A stretch of DNA of 64,000 nucleotides from Tachypleus tridentatus (Eukaryota; Arthropoda; Merostomata; Xiphosura; Limulidae), in contig NC_134834.1 in NCBI RefSeq assembly GCF_004210375.1, forward strand, positions 138,665,009 through 138,729,008, in the 5' to 3' direction. A model generated the notes under the pieces. It had not been told where the DNA came from. It worked only from the letters and a program-made list of their open reading frames with translations, and did no database searches. Positions 9,961 through 64,000 of the stretch are shown piece by piece. Position numbers and translations under genes: made by a program. How positions within the stretch are numbered: the stretch's first letter is position 1; each line of letters begins with the position of its first letter.

Positions 9961-11452
9961 TATTTGAGTAGAGCTTTGAAAAATGAAAATAAGAAAAAGG
10001 AAAAATTTTTTTTGTAGCATTAATTGGGAAAATGTGAACACTGAAATTAGCCTAAATACTAACTGGTCAAAAGTTTAAGATCATACCAAAAAGAAGTCCT
10101 AAACAGGGTAGAAAATGCCCAACAAATGGTCTCAGTTATGAGTTGCACGACCGTCATTGCGAATAACTTCAAACATTCGCTTTGGCATGGTCAATAGAAG
10201 CGTTTGCAGAAGGCTGGCTAGAATGTTAATCCAAGTGGTGAAGATGGCTTCACGAAGATCATGCACTGTTTGGAATTGACGTCCATTTCTCTAGACTTCC
10301 CTTTCCATCCACCCCCAAACATTTTCTATGGGGTTCAATTCGGGCGAACACACCGGATGGTCCAAAGGAATCACGTTATTCGCCATGAAAAAGTCCTTTG
10401 TCTTGCGGGCATTGTGGATTGCATCATTGTCCTGCTGAAATATCCAGTCATTTCCACACAAGCAAGGGCCTTCAGTCAATAAGAATGCTCTCTCTAACAT
10501 GCCAATGTAGCCAGCCGCTGTTTGATGCCACTGTATAACCTGAAGTTCCATTGTACCATGGAAGGAGAAAGGACCCCAGATCTTGATGAAACCTCCTCCA
10601 TTGTGTCATGTAGAAAATGTCTCCAGTGGGATACCCTTATTGTGCCAGTAACATTGGAAGTCATTTGGACCATCCAGCTTAAATTTGTTCTTATCAGAGA
10701 ACAAAACCTTCTTCCACTTTTCTGTCCCATCTTTGGTGCTTTTCAGTAAAGTTTAACCGAATTGTTTCATGGTGTGGAAGGAGGCATGGCCTTTGAAGAC
10801 GTTTACGGTTTTTAAAGCCTTTCTCTCGTAGATGCCGTCTTATTGTTCTTGAGCTGCGTTCTGCGTCCGTAAGGGCCTTAATCTGGTTCGACGATCGGCT
10901 GGTGTCTTGCCGGACAACCCGTCGAATCCTTCTGCTCAATGCCGGCGAAATTTTTTTGGGTCGACCACTTGAAATTCTTGTTCCGTACCCCTCAGTGTCT
11001 TTTACAAGTTTGCAATACAAGTTTTACTTCGCCCAATCTCACCAACGATGGCACATTGAGAGAGACCATGCTTTTGCAGCTCGACAATTCTGCCACGTTT
11101 AAACTCTGTCAACTTTTTAGCCTTTGTCATGTTTTTACTCAATGTAGCACAGCAGATATCAGTGGGAGATGCTGACAACGCTAATCCTTGAACACAAATG
11201 ACAATTTCGCTACGTGTTTACCGATTAACGCTTCGTTTCAGTGTGGTCTTAAACTTTTGACCAGCTAGTATTTAGGCTAATTTCATCGTGCTCACATTTT
11301 CCCTCTTAAATGCTAAAAATTTATTTTCTTTTTATTTCCTCTTATCTTATTTTCATCTTTCGAAGCTCTACTCAAATAAGTGGTTGAGTCTAACAACGCA
11401 AATGCATATTTTTTCTTTATGTTCATTGGCCTTAAGATTTTGACCAGCAGTG
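9961..11452 (-). mobile_element. Tc1-like DNA transposon (dead)
   Basis: Inverted repeats frame the element. 'TATTTGAGTAGAGCTT' at 9961 is mirrored as its reverse complement ending at 11379, and 'TTAGCCTAAATACTA.CTGG' plus 'TCAAAAGTTTAAGA' near 10050-10082 is mirrored near 11245-11282. The arms are therefore about 110-130 bp. Beyond 11379 the right side continues to a second Tc1-terminus-like motif (minus strand CACTGCTGGTCAAAATCTTA, 11433-11452) with no partner seen on the left. The transposase pseudogene sits inside on the minus strand. Confidence 0.8.
10130..11130 (-). pseudogene. Tc1-family DD34E transposase pseudogene
   Basis: From ATG at 11130 the product opens with a helix-turn-helix (MTKAKKLTEFKRGRIVELQK; GLSQCAIVGEIGRSKT). 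A one-base shift near 11010 leads into the second DNA-binding part (SSGRPKKISPALSRRIRR ... TDAERSSRTIRRHLREKGF, 10990-10820). Another shift near 10710 and a stop near 10605 precede the catalytic core WIFQQDNDAIH ... SPELNPIENVWGW (10450-10300). Counting from the first Asp of QQDND to the Glu of NPIEN gives 34 intervening residues, i.e. the DD34E signature of Tc1. The first catalytic Asp region is scrambled by the frameshift. Cut-and-paste at TA sites is the family behaviour; this copy cannot encode an active enzyme. Confidence 0.85.
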
Positions 11453-12555
11453 TATATGTATGTTTAATCCTGTTACAAAACCTTTCAATCTGCATCTGAT
11501 AAAGCTTTTACTGGCAAAACTATGGTTGTGAATAAAGTATGTTTTTGTGAAATGTACAAATGGCTTGTTTTTTCCTAAATACCAAGTACCGACGTTTTTA
11601 GGTATTATATACTTAAATTCTTCTGAATGTGACGTTAGTAATTTATTTCGTAAATGATGAAATGTTTTAAGGGAAGTAACACAACTATATTTCTGTTTTC
11701 ATGTTAACAGTTGTTAGTATAAAACATTATTTCGTGCACGTATTATAACTATTCTTTGTTTCCTGACGTAACATGGCTTTACCACATTCAGTGGTAACAC
11801 CCAATGCCGTAGCCATAAGGATATTGTCCTTCTCGTACCTTGCGGTATTTCCTTGACGTTGTCTTGTTTAGTGGTTCCTGTTGTTATACAGCAACAAGTA
11901 ATTGACAGGGATTTGACAGTACATTCTTATTTTAGTATAGAATTTTAGTTCTGATTCTAGCCAGAATTTCAACTTTTAGTACACACCCCAAGTTGAAACC
12001 CCTAACACAAACACATTAAATAACTAATTACTATCAATTCCTTAGCGTACTCGTATCCACATTATGTGCTATTAGCTTAACTTGCCAGCAGAGGTGTACA
12101 AACTAAGAACGCGGCTGTCTGCAACGGTTATATGGTTAGACGACATGTATTGCGTCTTTTTAATAAAGAGAACTAGATGAATAAGCTTTTCTTCTTACTT
12201 AAACTTCTTGCTACATAGCTCTTCTTCATTCAACAAGAGAACTATGAAAAACAACCAAATTTTGAAAATTTACTTTTTAAACTAGAGGTTATCAAATTCG
12301 CTCACCATGAATGCTTGTTATTTCATTGCTGTGTTTAGAACTGTTGTTCAATCCAGTGCATGTACAGAATGTTGCATTGAGGGACAGTTCTTTTACCCAT
12401 AGCAACACCATATTTGTGTGTATGAAAACTTTCGCCCGAAATAAAGTAATTGTTATTTATGATACTTAGAAGTAGTCCAATGTTTTCACCATCGAAACCA
12501 AAATTAAATATTTAGTAAAGTCCAGATCAACACAAGTCTTCGAATGGGCCATTCA
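11453..12555. other. No gene seen
   Basis: About 1.1 kb of AT-rich sequence between the Tc1-like element and a Penelope-like terminus. I saw no coding motif, SINE or clear repeat. Confidence 0.4.
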
Positions 12556-12700
12556 ACCAATTTCCAGTGATGACGAGAAACCCACTTGTTGATCGTTTGG
12601 CTGAAAAACTTTACATAGAAGAGCGAACAACGTTTCGACCTTCTTCGGTCATCGTCAGGTTCACAAAGTAAAGTGTTTTCTCAGCCCAAACGAGCCGTTT
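12556..12700 (-). repeat. Penelope-like terminus with hammerhead-like core
   Basis: On the minus strand the sequence contains CTGACGAT, then GACC-gaagaa-GGTC, then GAAACGTTGTTCG (12627-12658). This is the layout of a hammerhead core (CUGANGA box, stem II hairpin, GAAA box) with one extra U after the first box. The flank 'GATGACGAGAAACCCACTTG' resembles the ends at 58 and 47528. The ~140-bp tandem repeat starts immediately to its right. Confidence 0.55.
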
Positions 12701-12719
12701 TTGCATATAAAATTCAACC

Positions 12720-13090
12720 AATTTATATTACTTTTAAAACCACATCAAATATTTTTGAACTTCTCTCCACATACCAACGTAAAATTATTATGAAATCATA
12801 TTTCATATTCATAAAAATATTGTCGGACCAACATCAAAGTGATTGAACATTCCAATTAATCGATTCCGATCCCCTTAAAAACCACATCAAATTCTTTCTC
12901 ATACTTCTGATTGCATACACAACATATTTTTATGAAATAATACTTTTATAATGCCGAAAAATGTTGACAAATCAACAAGTGTCCAGACAACTATTTAATC
13001 AACTGATTCCTTTAAGAACCATACCAAATACTTTCTCTCACTTCTGTCTGCATACACGACATACATTTTAAATATTTCATACCAAATTGT
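12720..13090 (+). repeat. Diverged ~140-bp tandem repeat, array B
   Basis: Units are anchored by 'CTTTTAAAACCACATCAAAT' (12731), 'CCCTTAAAAACCACATCAAA' (12872) and 'CCTTTAAGAACCATACCAAA' (13009), about 139 bp apart. Between anchors are 'TGTCGGACCAACATCAAAGTG'-type and 'GTCCAGAC' segments that also define array A at 2640-3370. Here the repeat lies beside a Penelope-like terminus. Confidence 0.65.
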
Positions 13091-13176
13091 ATGTATGTGT
13101 GTATATACCTTCAGCAAATTGTTGCACCGCTGTACAATATAAATTAATGTATTCGAGAACTGTTATAGCATTATTT

Positions 13177-13426
13177 GTTTGTTTGTTTTCAATTTCGCGC
13201 AAAGTTACACGAGGGCTACTTGCGCTAGCCGTCCCTAATTAAGCAGGAAGGCAGCTAGTCATCACCACCCACCGCCAACTCTTGGGCTGCTCTTTTACCA
13301 ACGAATAGTGGGATTGAACGACACATTATAACGCTCACACGGCTAAAATGGCAGGCATGTTTGGAGTGATGGGGATTCGAACTTGCGACTCTAAGATTAC
13401 GAGTCGGGTGCCTTAACCACCTGGCC
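13177..13426 (-). mobile_element. SINE-A copy 4
   Basis: Minus-orientation copy: (GTTT)n tail, 'AAAGTTACACGAGGGCTA', 'GTCCCTAATTAAGCAGG', and a tRNA-like head ending 'AACCACCTGGCC'. The 10-bp duplication AGCATTATTT flanks it perfectly (13167-13176 and 13427-13436). Confidence 0.9.
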
Positions 13427-13729
13427 AGCATTATTTACCCACTGAAATTAACATACGCAAAACTGCAGTCCACAGCAGAGAGTAATTGTATTCTATACCA
13501 CTGACAAACAAAAAAACAATTTACGAGATTTGCTTCGTTTCATCACGTGATCTACAACTAAGTTTTATGTTTAAGATTAATATCTATTACATAAACTGAT
13601 TAATATAAATAACCTTGACAAAATTTTTGATTTTAAAAACATTTACAATAGTCATTTTGGTGTTTTATGTACATAAAAAGTATATTTAGTAAAGGCGTTT
13701 TTACATTAAAATGACTTTTAACAAAATTA

Positions 13730-13972
13730 TGATTGTTTTCTAATCTCTCGCAAAGCTACCCAAGGGCTATTTGCATTAGCTGTCCCTAATTTAGCATGAC
13801 AGCTAGTCATCATCACCCATCGCCAACTCTTTTACCAAAGATAGTGGGGTTGACCGTTAAATTATAGCATCCCCAGGCTGAAAGAGTGGGCATGTTTGGT
13901 GTGACGAGGATTCGAACCCGCGATCCTTAGATTGCGAATCCAGCGCCTTACCTACCTTGCCATGATCGGCCG
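13730..13972 (-). mobile_element. SINE-A copy 5
   Basis: Minus-orientation copy with small internal deletions ('TTAGCATGACAGCTAGTCAT' lacks the usual 'agtgtaagactagagggaa' segment). A 10-bp duplication with one mismatch, AACAAAATTA/AACAAACTTA, flanks it (13720-13729 and 13973-13982). Confidence 0.85.
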
Positions 13973-14345
13973 AACAAACTTACATTATTATGTTTACGAG
14001 ATCTAAATATCGATGATAAGTTTTGTTTGGATATATGTATACATCTTTAATACCACAAAATGTATAGCATTGGTCACTCACTATTAAATAAAGTCCTTGC
14101 ACAACCTTCTTATTGTAAGTCCATGTTTGAAATTTCTTCTGAAAAATGTTCAACCCCTTTCTTTCAGTGCCAGTCAGAAATTTTTCTCTTATGGATATTA
14201 TCAAGGTGTGTGGTGAACTGAAGTTTATGTTTGGTACACAGCCTTGCTACTTTTAGTTCAACATTGTTTTAGGGAATGATTATACCATAGAAATGAAATT
14301 AAAACTGCTGATAACTCTGATTTAAAAGTTTTTGATAGCTATAAG

Positions 14346-14661
14346 CAATGTTCACTCTAATTTTTTATATTCATGTGAGGAATGAATTTTTCAGGTGCAC
14401 CAGTATCAAGGCAATTATGTGTAGGCATGTGCTACCAGTTTTCTTTTTGGTGTGTATGGCAAGGTACTTTTGGATTATTAGGCCACCATGCAATGCTACC
14501 AGTTAGTAATCTGGATGTTAGGTATATCAACTGCCAGGCTCATTAATGATATCATATCAAAACTCCTCACCATTACTGAGGATGTGCATGCACAGCTGGA
14601 GTAATGAAGTATGCTGTACTATTTAGTTGTTATGCAGCCACACAGCCTAGAGGGAACACTG
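14346..14661. mobile_element. Short hAT-type non-autonomous element (MITE)
   Basis: The left end reads CAATGTTCACTCTAA and the right end, on the minus strand, CAGTGTTCCCTCTAG, an inverted repeat of the hAT type. The length of 316 bp without an ORF fits a MITE. The flanking octamers GCTATAAG and GTCATAAC share five of eight positions, consistent with an aged 8-bp target duplication. Confidence 0.55.
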
Positions 14662-16814
14662 GTCATAACCATAATCTTTCTGCCATTAACAATAACACTG
14701 GGTTTTATCCTTTGATGGATGAGATAATTTGAAATAAAATGACCATCAAATTATTCCATATTATAAGCTATAGCTGCATAATTCTTGTTCCTTAAAAAAT
14801 AAAAACTCATCCCATGGTTTTCTTTGTTAAAATTGTGAACCACCAGTAATTCAACTCAGTCCTGTTTTTTGGCTAGCCTCAAAATAAAAAATTAAATATA
14901 CTGTTCAGAGGAATTTTTAACTTCTCTCTCCTGAAGGAAATATAAATGATGGGAAGGCATGACAAATTTTTACAGCCCACATAATGTATTTCATTGCATC
15001 TGTTGGAATCAGGACAATGTTTTGTCCTACTGATGATAATAAAATACATTTTATTTTGAAAAAATCTCTCACATGATGACATTGTTTTCTGTTTTTTTGT
15101 GTCTGCTGTCAGTGTATTGATTGAAAATCTATCTCACAATTAGCAGAAACAAGGGGTTGATCATTTATGCAGCCATTACTATCACAGACATTCAAATAAC
15201 TAACAAAATAATGCCTAAAGTTACTAAACCCCTTATCACAATGTAAGTGATCCTATAACACATCAAGAAAACTCTTCATTAACATTATAACATTAAATTG
15301 GTTATTATGAAACCAAAGGAAAATTTTTTTGGGATATGATAGTCCTTTGTAAGTAATTCTATTGAAATTATCAAAATACTCATGGTGTATCTGAATTTTT
15401 AAATGTCACTTAAATACCATTACTGTTTCTATTCCACAAGAACCAACTGGAACATTACAGGAATTGTGGAGATAACTTTCCATGCCTGTAAGCAGTGGTT
15501 CTTGTTGATCAATAATATTTATAATTAAATGATCTTCTGAGATGTGCCAGACCTAGGATAACAGCCTACGCACAGCAGATATCTTGCTATTCTTTAGTGT
15601 TAGCACTGACTATTTTTTCAAATGATCAGCCTTAATATTAGTTATCTCATGCCAACTACTACCTACAGGCATTGTAAAGTTGTTACTTATTTTAAACAAT
15701 TCATCAAATCTTAAACAGTTTCTATTCTGATCAATCTTCTTGATATTTGACAGGATCACATCATATGAAACAAATTTTGAATATTCATGAGAGGCAGCCT
15801 TGATGAGGCTTCTTTGAAAACTATGTTAAAGGTTGTAGATATGGAATTATATTTTTTGAGATGCATTGATGAAATTTTGAAGATAGTAAATTCATCTACT
15901 TTGGGACATTTACAAGAACTATGTTAAACAAAATAAATGTAGAATTAATGAATGAAATACTTATATAATTATATAGTTATTTGTTAACTCTATTAAAAAA
16001 AAAACACACCCCAGTTTCATTATCACTGGACAGACATTTCATTCATTGAGAACTCTGGCTATTTTCCATAGTGTATGTTTACTCTCTCTCTTTCAAGTAG
16101 ACAGAATGAAGATGAGCTGATTCTCAAGATTTATAATAGAACATTTAAATGTCCATGTAAAAGACATGGTATTTTCTTTTAACCCATATTTGCATACAGT
16201 AAAGGTTGTTCTGAGAATCATAGCTGTTGTTTCCTTACCCCATAATTAGATCTGGTGGGTTCACACAGCCATGCTTTTGATTAGGATCTATTACTGTCAA
16301 TAAATACACAAATGTTGTTTCTTTACACTATAATTATGCTTCATGACTACATTCTTTTTAAACTATAATTACCTTCAGTTATTGTCAATAATCAGCATCA
16401 AGTCATGGAAATCCGTTATTATTATCAATAGCTGGGGTTTCAAACTGCAATTATCAACAATTGTCAATAACTGGTGCCCCTTGCTGTAATTATCTGTCAT
16501 TACATATTATGCATATTAAAATTATCATCTAATTAATGCTTTATCCAATAAAGGTTGATCAACAGGATGATTTATATGTAAATGACATGCAAACTGAATT
16601 AATATGTATATGTAATTACTTAAGTTAATTAACTGTTTCACCCCTTATGCCCTAGGTGGACTTCCAGTTTCAGTGATCATTTTCACTTTACTTCCAGAGT
16701 CCCATCCTAACTTCTTATCTGGATTTACTGTGTGTTACAATAATGTTTCATTATTACTGAAACTTCAGATAAAACCTTAGCACATTTTATATGTGTAGTT
16801 TACTGTAATGAAAA
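14662..16814. other. No gene seen
   Basis: About 2.15 kb of AT-rich DNA downstream of GALE. Reading both strands I found no conserved coding motif; the short ORF on the minus strand at 14879-15082 shows no recognisable domain. Confidence 0.4.
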
Positions 16815-16915
16815 GTAAGATGAAGATGACTTAAGAAGGTTGAAACATTGTTTTCTCCTTTATTTTAATAAGTTTTAATAATCATACCAGCCGTCTTTAG
16901 AATGAATGTAGTATA
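16815..16915 (+). repeat. Solo Penelope-like terminus
   Basis: The plus strand reads 'GAAGATGACTTAAGAAGGTTG', 'GAAACATTGTTTTCTCC' (in sequence) and then 'ATCATACCAGCCGTCTTTAG'. It is the same terminal module as at 58-200 (minus). No associated RT sequence was seen, so it is a solo or heavily truncated copy. Confidence 0.5.
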
Positions 16916-17177
16916 CTGCTTTCTAATGATATATTGTACCCAGTGAACCAAGTTTACATGCTTATTTGTGTTAAATTTCTTGGATAGACACTAAACATTC
17001 AATACAGCTTGGGGTTGTACATTTCCTAACATAAAAGCCAGATATAAGTCTTATTATTGTTTAATCAGTGGGTTGGTAGAATTTTTGTCATATTTTCCTG
17101 TTTGCACACTTGTATTAATAATATATTCCAAGAATACCTAAGACCAGATGGTTTTCAAAATCACCAGCCAAAGGTAA

Positions 17178-17182
<5 letters not shown>

Positions 17183-17213
<31 letters not shown>

Positions 17214-17236
17214 TACATACATACATACATACACAT
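17183..17236. repeat. (AC)n(ATAC)n microsatellite
   Basis: Thirteen AC units followed by about seven ATAC units. Simple repeat; an ORF translated through it (THTHTH...) is not a gene. Confidence 0.95.
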
Positions 17237-17484
17237 AGAAATGCATTTTTCAATATTTTTAGCATGTACTAAGATGTCTTTTGAAAACAAGGGAGATCAA
17301 TAAATTAACTTGCATATTAAAACTGTAAAATTCTGAGGAATATGAAGAGTAAAGTTCACAATATAGGTTACAAATTTCTAAACTGGTTACCTTATGATGT
17401 ATTCAATAAAAAGCATGTAGAACTATCATGAACTAGAGAGACCAATAGAGATAATAACGATAATATTAAAGAGCTTCTTTACCA

Positions 17485-17498
17485 TTTATTTTTTTATT
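17485..17498 (-). other. Candidate GALE polyadenylation signals
   Basis: Two AATAAA hexamers on the minus strand about 525 bp downstream of the GALE stop codon. They are the first canonical hexamers I noticed downstream of the stop, but in such AT-rich DNA they can occur by chance. Confidence 0.3.
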
Positions 17499-18017
17499 AA
17501 TTAGTGCTGAAAATAATTAGCTCACAATATAAGAATATTCTTAACAATAAGTATAATCATATTTAAAGCAATAACAGGAAACAAATGTTTAAGATAATAG
17601 CTATGCAGTAAAACATGATATTATACTACACAACATATCAAATAAATGAATGAACTAATATTAACTTATTTCTTATACTACTGGAAAATAGAACAAAGAT
17701 TCATTATATTTCAATTAGAATAAAAAAAGATAAAACACTAACCTATTATGATTACAGGTAAAGTAAATTCCAGTGACTAGAGAAGAGACTATGATGTTAT
17801 AAAGCTGACTGCAGTTGTTGTTAAGTTGCAAATCAAACAAGCTTAAAGAGATAAAAATCATAAACTTCACAGTACAAAATACAGTAACAATTCAAAAGTG
17901 AATGTTAACCACTTAAACATAAAATATTAGAATAAACATTTTGTATTGCAAATAAAAGCCAAAAAAATTGTTAGAATGTGCTTTAATATTCTTTAAAATA
18001 TTAATACTTTGTTAATT

Positions 18018-60937
<42,920 letters not shown>

Positions 60938-62600
60938 CTGCTTAATAAAAATTACTTTAAAATCCTATATAAACCAAATGGATAAATCTTTACTTAACTT
61001 TCTGAATTGTTTAGAAATTTTAAATAAACCAATATGTAATGACTTTGCTGTAGCATTAAAATGTAATTTTTTCAATCAATAAAAACAGTCATGATTTGTA
61101 GCCTATGTAATCACCAAGGACTACTGTAAGTATCAGCACATAATTTGCACTTTTTTCTATATTTGTTTTGTCTTAATTGTGAAGTGTACACTATACAAGA
61201 GAATAGTATTCTTCCACTATTTTTCCACTGAAAGTTTCATTCAAAATGTTGCCTCAATAAATCTTATATTCTGGCAAAATTATCATTCACTGTTGTTGTT
61301 GGATCACTGAAAATAAAAAAAGAACCACATCAAGGTGGAATAAACATGACATTAAAAATACTTTAGTACCTTATATGCTTTTATGTACAAGTTCATTTTG
61401 TCAACTACTAAGAACTACACAGTTTAAAAGTTAGTACTTACTAAAAATCATCAGTCAAAATATAATAAGACAACTTTTATTTTTAAATTTTAAGAGCTTT
61501 ATTTTGTGTTTGGGTCATAAGAGGATTTTACTATCCTATGCCACAATACATTCACAGTAACATTCAATTTCAGTCACTCTTCTGTATGCACAGAGTACTG
61601 TTTAAAAACATGTACACACAAATTACTAGTGATCCTAAGTTCAGGCTTTATTTGATCATTAAGTAATACATTTAATTAGTTTGCAATGGTATCCTTTCAC
61701 ATGTGCACATACAGTTACTAATGAACACAATGATACACCATACACACTACACATTTCCTTGTTCTTTTCCTAGTATATCTGGCCAATAAAAAAAATATAC
61801 TTTGACTGGAAGTGGACCACAATATACACTGGCATTTAGGTTGGTCAAGTAACCAATAATTTTTTACTACTACATACTAATCAGCACCCTACATTCCGAT
61901 TGCTAACCAGATGTTGCCTTAAGAAAAATCCTGAAAAGGACAATTTCTATTGTGTTAATGGCCAGAATTCAATTTATTTAAGGTTTCCCCTATTAGAACT
62001 TGAATTAATACTGACTATAATACTGTCTTCACGAAGCATCCAGATCTTGCTAACTTCTATGCTAAGTTGGCACTATTCTTCAAGTGAATGTAACAATCTT
62101 CCTTTATGTTTCTATTTATGGTTAGCTCAACAGACACAGGAATGAATCCTAGTCACTACCACCACAGAAAAAGTCTTTCTCAGCACTTTTATGGAAATAG
62201 CAGTACATTAGCAAGTCATGATATCTTGCCTGTTGAACAGCAAGAAGGGAATCCTCATCATACATTCATAGACTCTGGAATTCCTGACTGTTGGTATATG
62301 TACTCCATTCCTGAAGTGAGGCATTCAGGAAAAAAATGATGAGGTGGCAATACAAGATCCCAAATTGTAGTAGTTTTAAGACCTAAATGCTCAAGATCAA
62401 AGAATGATCCCTGCTATAAAAACAGGGAAAACCAGGAAATAGATGTGTATAATCACATGATGCTTTAAGACCAATAAAAGGAGTGCTTGTGTTCTTATCT
62501 CAAAGGCACAAACGATGCAAATGATTCCCACATTTCCAGAAGAGAAAAACCATACATATAGTAGAAGGAGATGTAAGAGTGTGGCATCCTGTTATACAGC
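60938..62600. other. GALE upstream intron, no exon found
   Basis: Searched on the minus strand for a VTGGAGYIGSH-like exon and found none. AT-rich; the plus-strand ORFs at 61900-62339 have no recognisable domain. Confidence 0.4.
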
Positions 62601-63170
62601 ATTCAGCAGGATGAGAAACAGCTTAGGTTAACTGAGATATGAGAGGATACATAAAAATACCCAGACTGATGACATATTGAATTTAAAAAATAATAGAAGC
62701 CTACCAGGTTGTACCTGAAAGTAGAATCAGGATGTGATGGCCTAACAATTGACAAGCTGTTGCCAGCAGTAACCAGTCACACATGGAATAGTATGTGCAC
62801 AGTATGACAGAATGAAGCAAATTAGAAAACTTGTATGATACAGCAGAACCCATGTTAAGCTTTTGTAAGACTGAAGGAAAGTACATGGAACTACAGTTCT
62901 GACCCTTATGTACCATAAACACTAATAATGGTGGGACTCCACATCTAAGACAAAATGCAGATAGGAACCAACTAAAATCAAGTTGGACATCTACAATTCC
63001 AGTAAAAAAAATCAACACAGATTGAGAAATGATTAACTTTGAAGCCTTGAAGAATCTAAGCATTGATACAGATGAGGAAGATTGACAACTAGACACCAAT
63101 CTCCTGTCTTTATAAGCTTAACAATTGATAGAAATAATACAAACTTTGAAGGTTAAATTTGATTCTCTCT
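62601..63170 (-). mobile_element. Possible second DIRS-like RT fragment
   Basis: The minus frame at 63099-62701 contains IVDVQLDF, then VILCTYYSMCDWLLLATACQ followed by LLGHHILILL. The last part resembles the Y.DDWLL.A.....L..HT..LL block of DIRS-type RTs with the catalytic YLDD degraded. Only this block is convincing; the rest is unreadable. Confidence 0.3.
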
Positions 63171-64000
63171 CTCTCACTATCCTAGACCAAAAAGACATAG
63201 ATAAATCTAGAAGCCAGCTCCAAAATACTGGTGAACTGTGGGAGACAGAAACCCTACAGGTTCAGTAGATAATAGTGGGGAAAATGCAAGTTGAATAACC
63301 ACTTAGGACCAAAGGAGTAGCAGTGTTTCTGAACTGATGATTAAGATTACTACATATTCAGAAGTACTTGGAACTAAGCCCTCACAGCTCATGAAGGTAT
63401 ACAACAATAGGTGACAATGCTGTTGATCCAACAAAGCAGTGGAAACCTTGTATATAGACATAATATATTCTGAGTACCAGTGTTCTAAGAAGCTGATGTT
63501 ATGGGTCAGTATTCACTAATAGTGATAGAACTCCCATGTAGACTCTACCAACCACTGGGAGAAATGTATAAGCCAAAAACTGAACTAACATACATGCTAA
63601 CAATGGATCCAGTTCATCCTCAGTAGAACTGATGATCCTAATAAAAGGAACAAAATGAAGTTGAATTTGTTAAGTGTGCGGAATTACTCCATCTCATCAG
63701 GTGACAGATCTATACAGAACCCTAAAATTCGGAGACAAGATAGTACTCGAGAATAAGAAAAAATGCCTTCATTTGGTGTTGGACAAAATAATGAAGTGTC
63801 AACAATGGGTTGGATAATGTCTAACTGTTAATTTCACATAGCTAACAATAAATCTTCCAACATAAACCACAATTTCCATGTATTGAGAGTAAAAAATTGC
63901 TCCAAGACCTTTCAGCCATAAATTTAGTTACAAGCTCAATAGCAACTGGGAAAACCGCAAAACATAAGATATTTGAAGAACCAACAGAAAAAAAAAAAAT
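63171..64000. other. No gene seen at right edge
   Basis: Moderately AT-rich sequence with no recognisable motif; probably the continuation of the GALE first intron and old mobile DNA. Confidence 0.35.

Noticed and set aside
10261-11175. Plus-strand ORFs across 10261-11175
   Set aside because: They are antisense shadows of the Tc1 transposase, which reads on the minus strand with recognisable motifs.
17057-17272. 71-residue ORF with a Thr-His repeat
   Set aside because: It is translation of an (AC)n(ATAC)n microsatellite.
61255-61300. Possible upstream GALE exon (VNDNF-like reading)
   Set aside because: It lacks the GGAGYIGSH motif and the reading frame stops immediately.
61900-62339. Two overlapping plus-strand ORFs
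   Set aside because: No conserved motif, no splice context, composition like the surrounding intron.

Overview
This window is animal nuclear DNA: AT-rich, intron-bearing, and packed with decayed transposable elements. The only host gene I can support is UDP-glucose 4-epimerase (GALE) on the minus strand. Its last seven coding exons run from about 60.9 kb down to 18.0 kb and encode about 318 residues, with consistent GT/AG splice sites and reading phase. The first coding part (start codon and the Gly-rich NAD-binding loop) was not found and probably lies beyond base 64000. No bacterial-type gene organisation, tRNA or rRNA gene, or CRISPR array is present. The element content (two tRNA-derived SINE families, Penelope-like elements, Jockey-type LINE, DIRS-like fragments, Tc1, hAT and MULE-like transposons) suggests an arthropod. 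From memory of the SINE sequences I lean to a chelicerate such as a horseshoe crab; that is recall, not proof.

Layout. Bases 1-18000 lie downstream of GALE and are mostly old mobile DNA: a Penelope-like element (58-2610) interrupted by a SINE, a diverged ~140-bp tandem repeat, a LINE fragment (3600-5720), a MULE-like transposase remnant (7140-8280), a Tc1-like element (9961-11452), more SINEs, and a second stretch of the ~140-bp repeat beside a Penelope-like terminus. The GALE introns follow. The 6.6-kb intron 18080-24643 holds a hAT transposon, a perfect 200-bp tandem duplication and a Penelope-like element. The 8.1-kb intron 24837-32955 holds an unclassified 1.45-kb repeat and a DIRS-like fragment. 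The 13-kb intron 33042-46074 holds a SINE, a Jockey-type element and a second 1.45-kb repeat. The 7.5-kb intron 46256-53738 holds Penelope-like pieces in both orientations. The 6.1-kb intron 53919-60018 holds an unclassified degenerate ORF and an inverted third 1.45-kb repeat. Upstream of 60937 there is only a weak DIRS-like fragment.

How it fits together. GALE interconverts UDP-galactose and UDP-glucose (Leloir pathway). The rest is not a cooperating gene set but layers of mobile elements that have stretched a gene of about 1 kb of coding sequence over more than 43 kb. I found no convincing new multi-gene system. The most interesting leads are hammerhead-ribozyme-like motifs in Penelope-like termini, the ~140-bp repeat beside such elements, the unclassified 1.45-kb repeat family, the unclassified transposon-like ORF at 56.5-57.9 kb, and the perfect 200-bp duplication at a hAT end.
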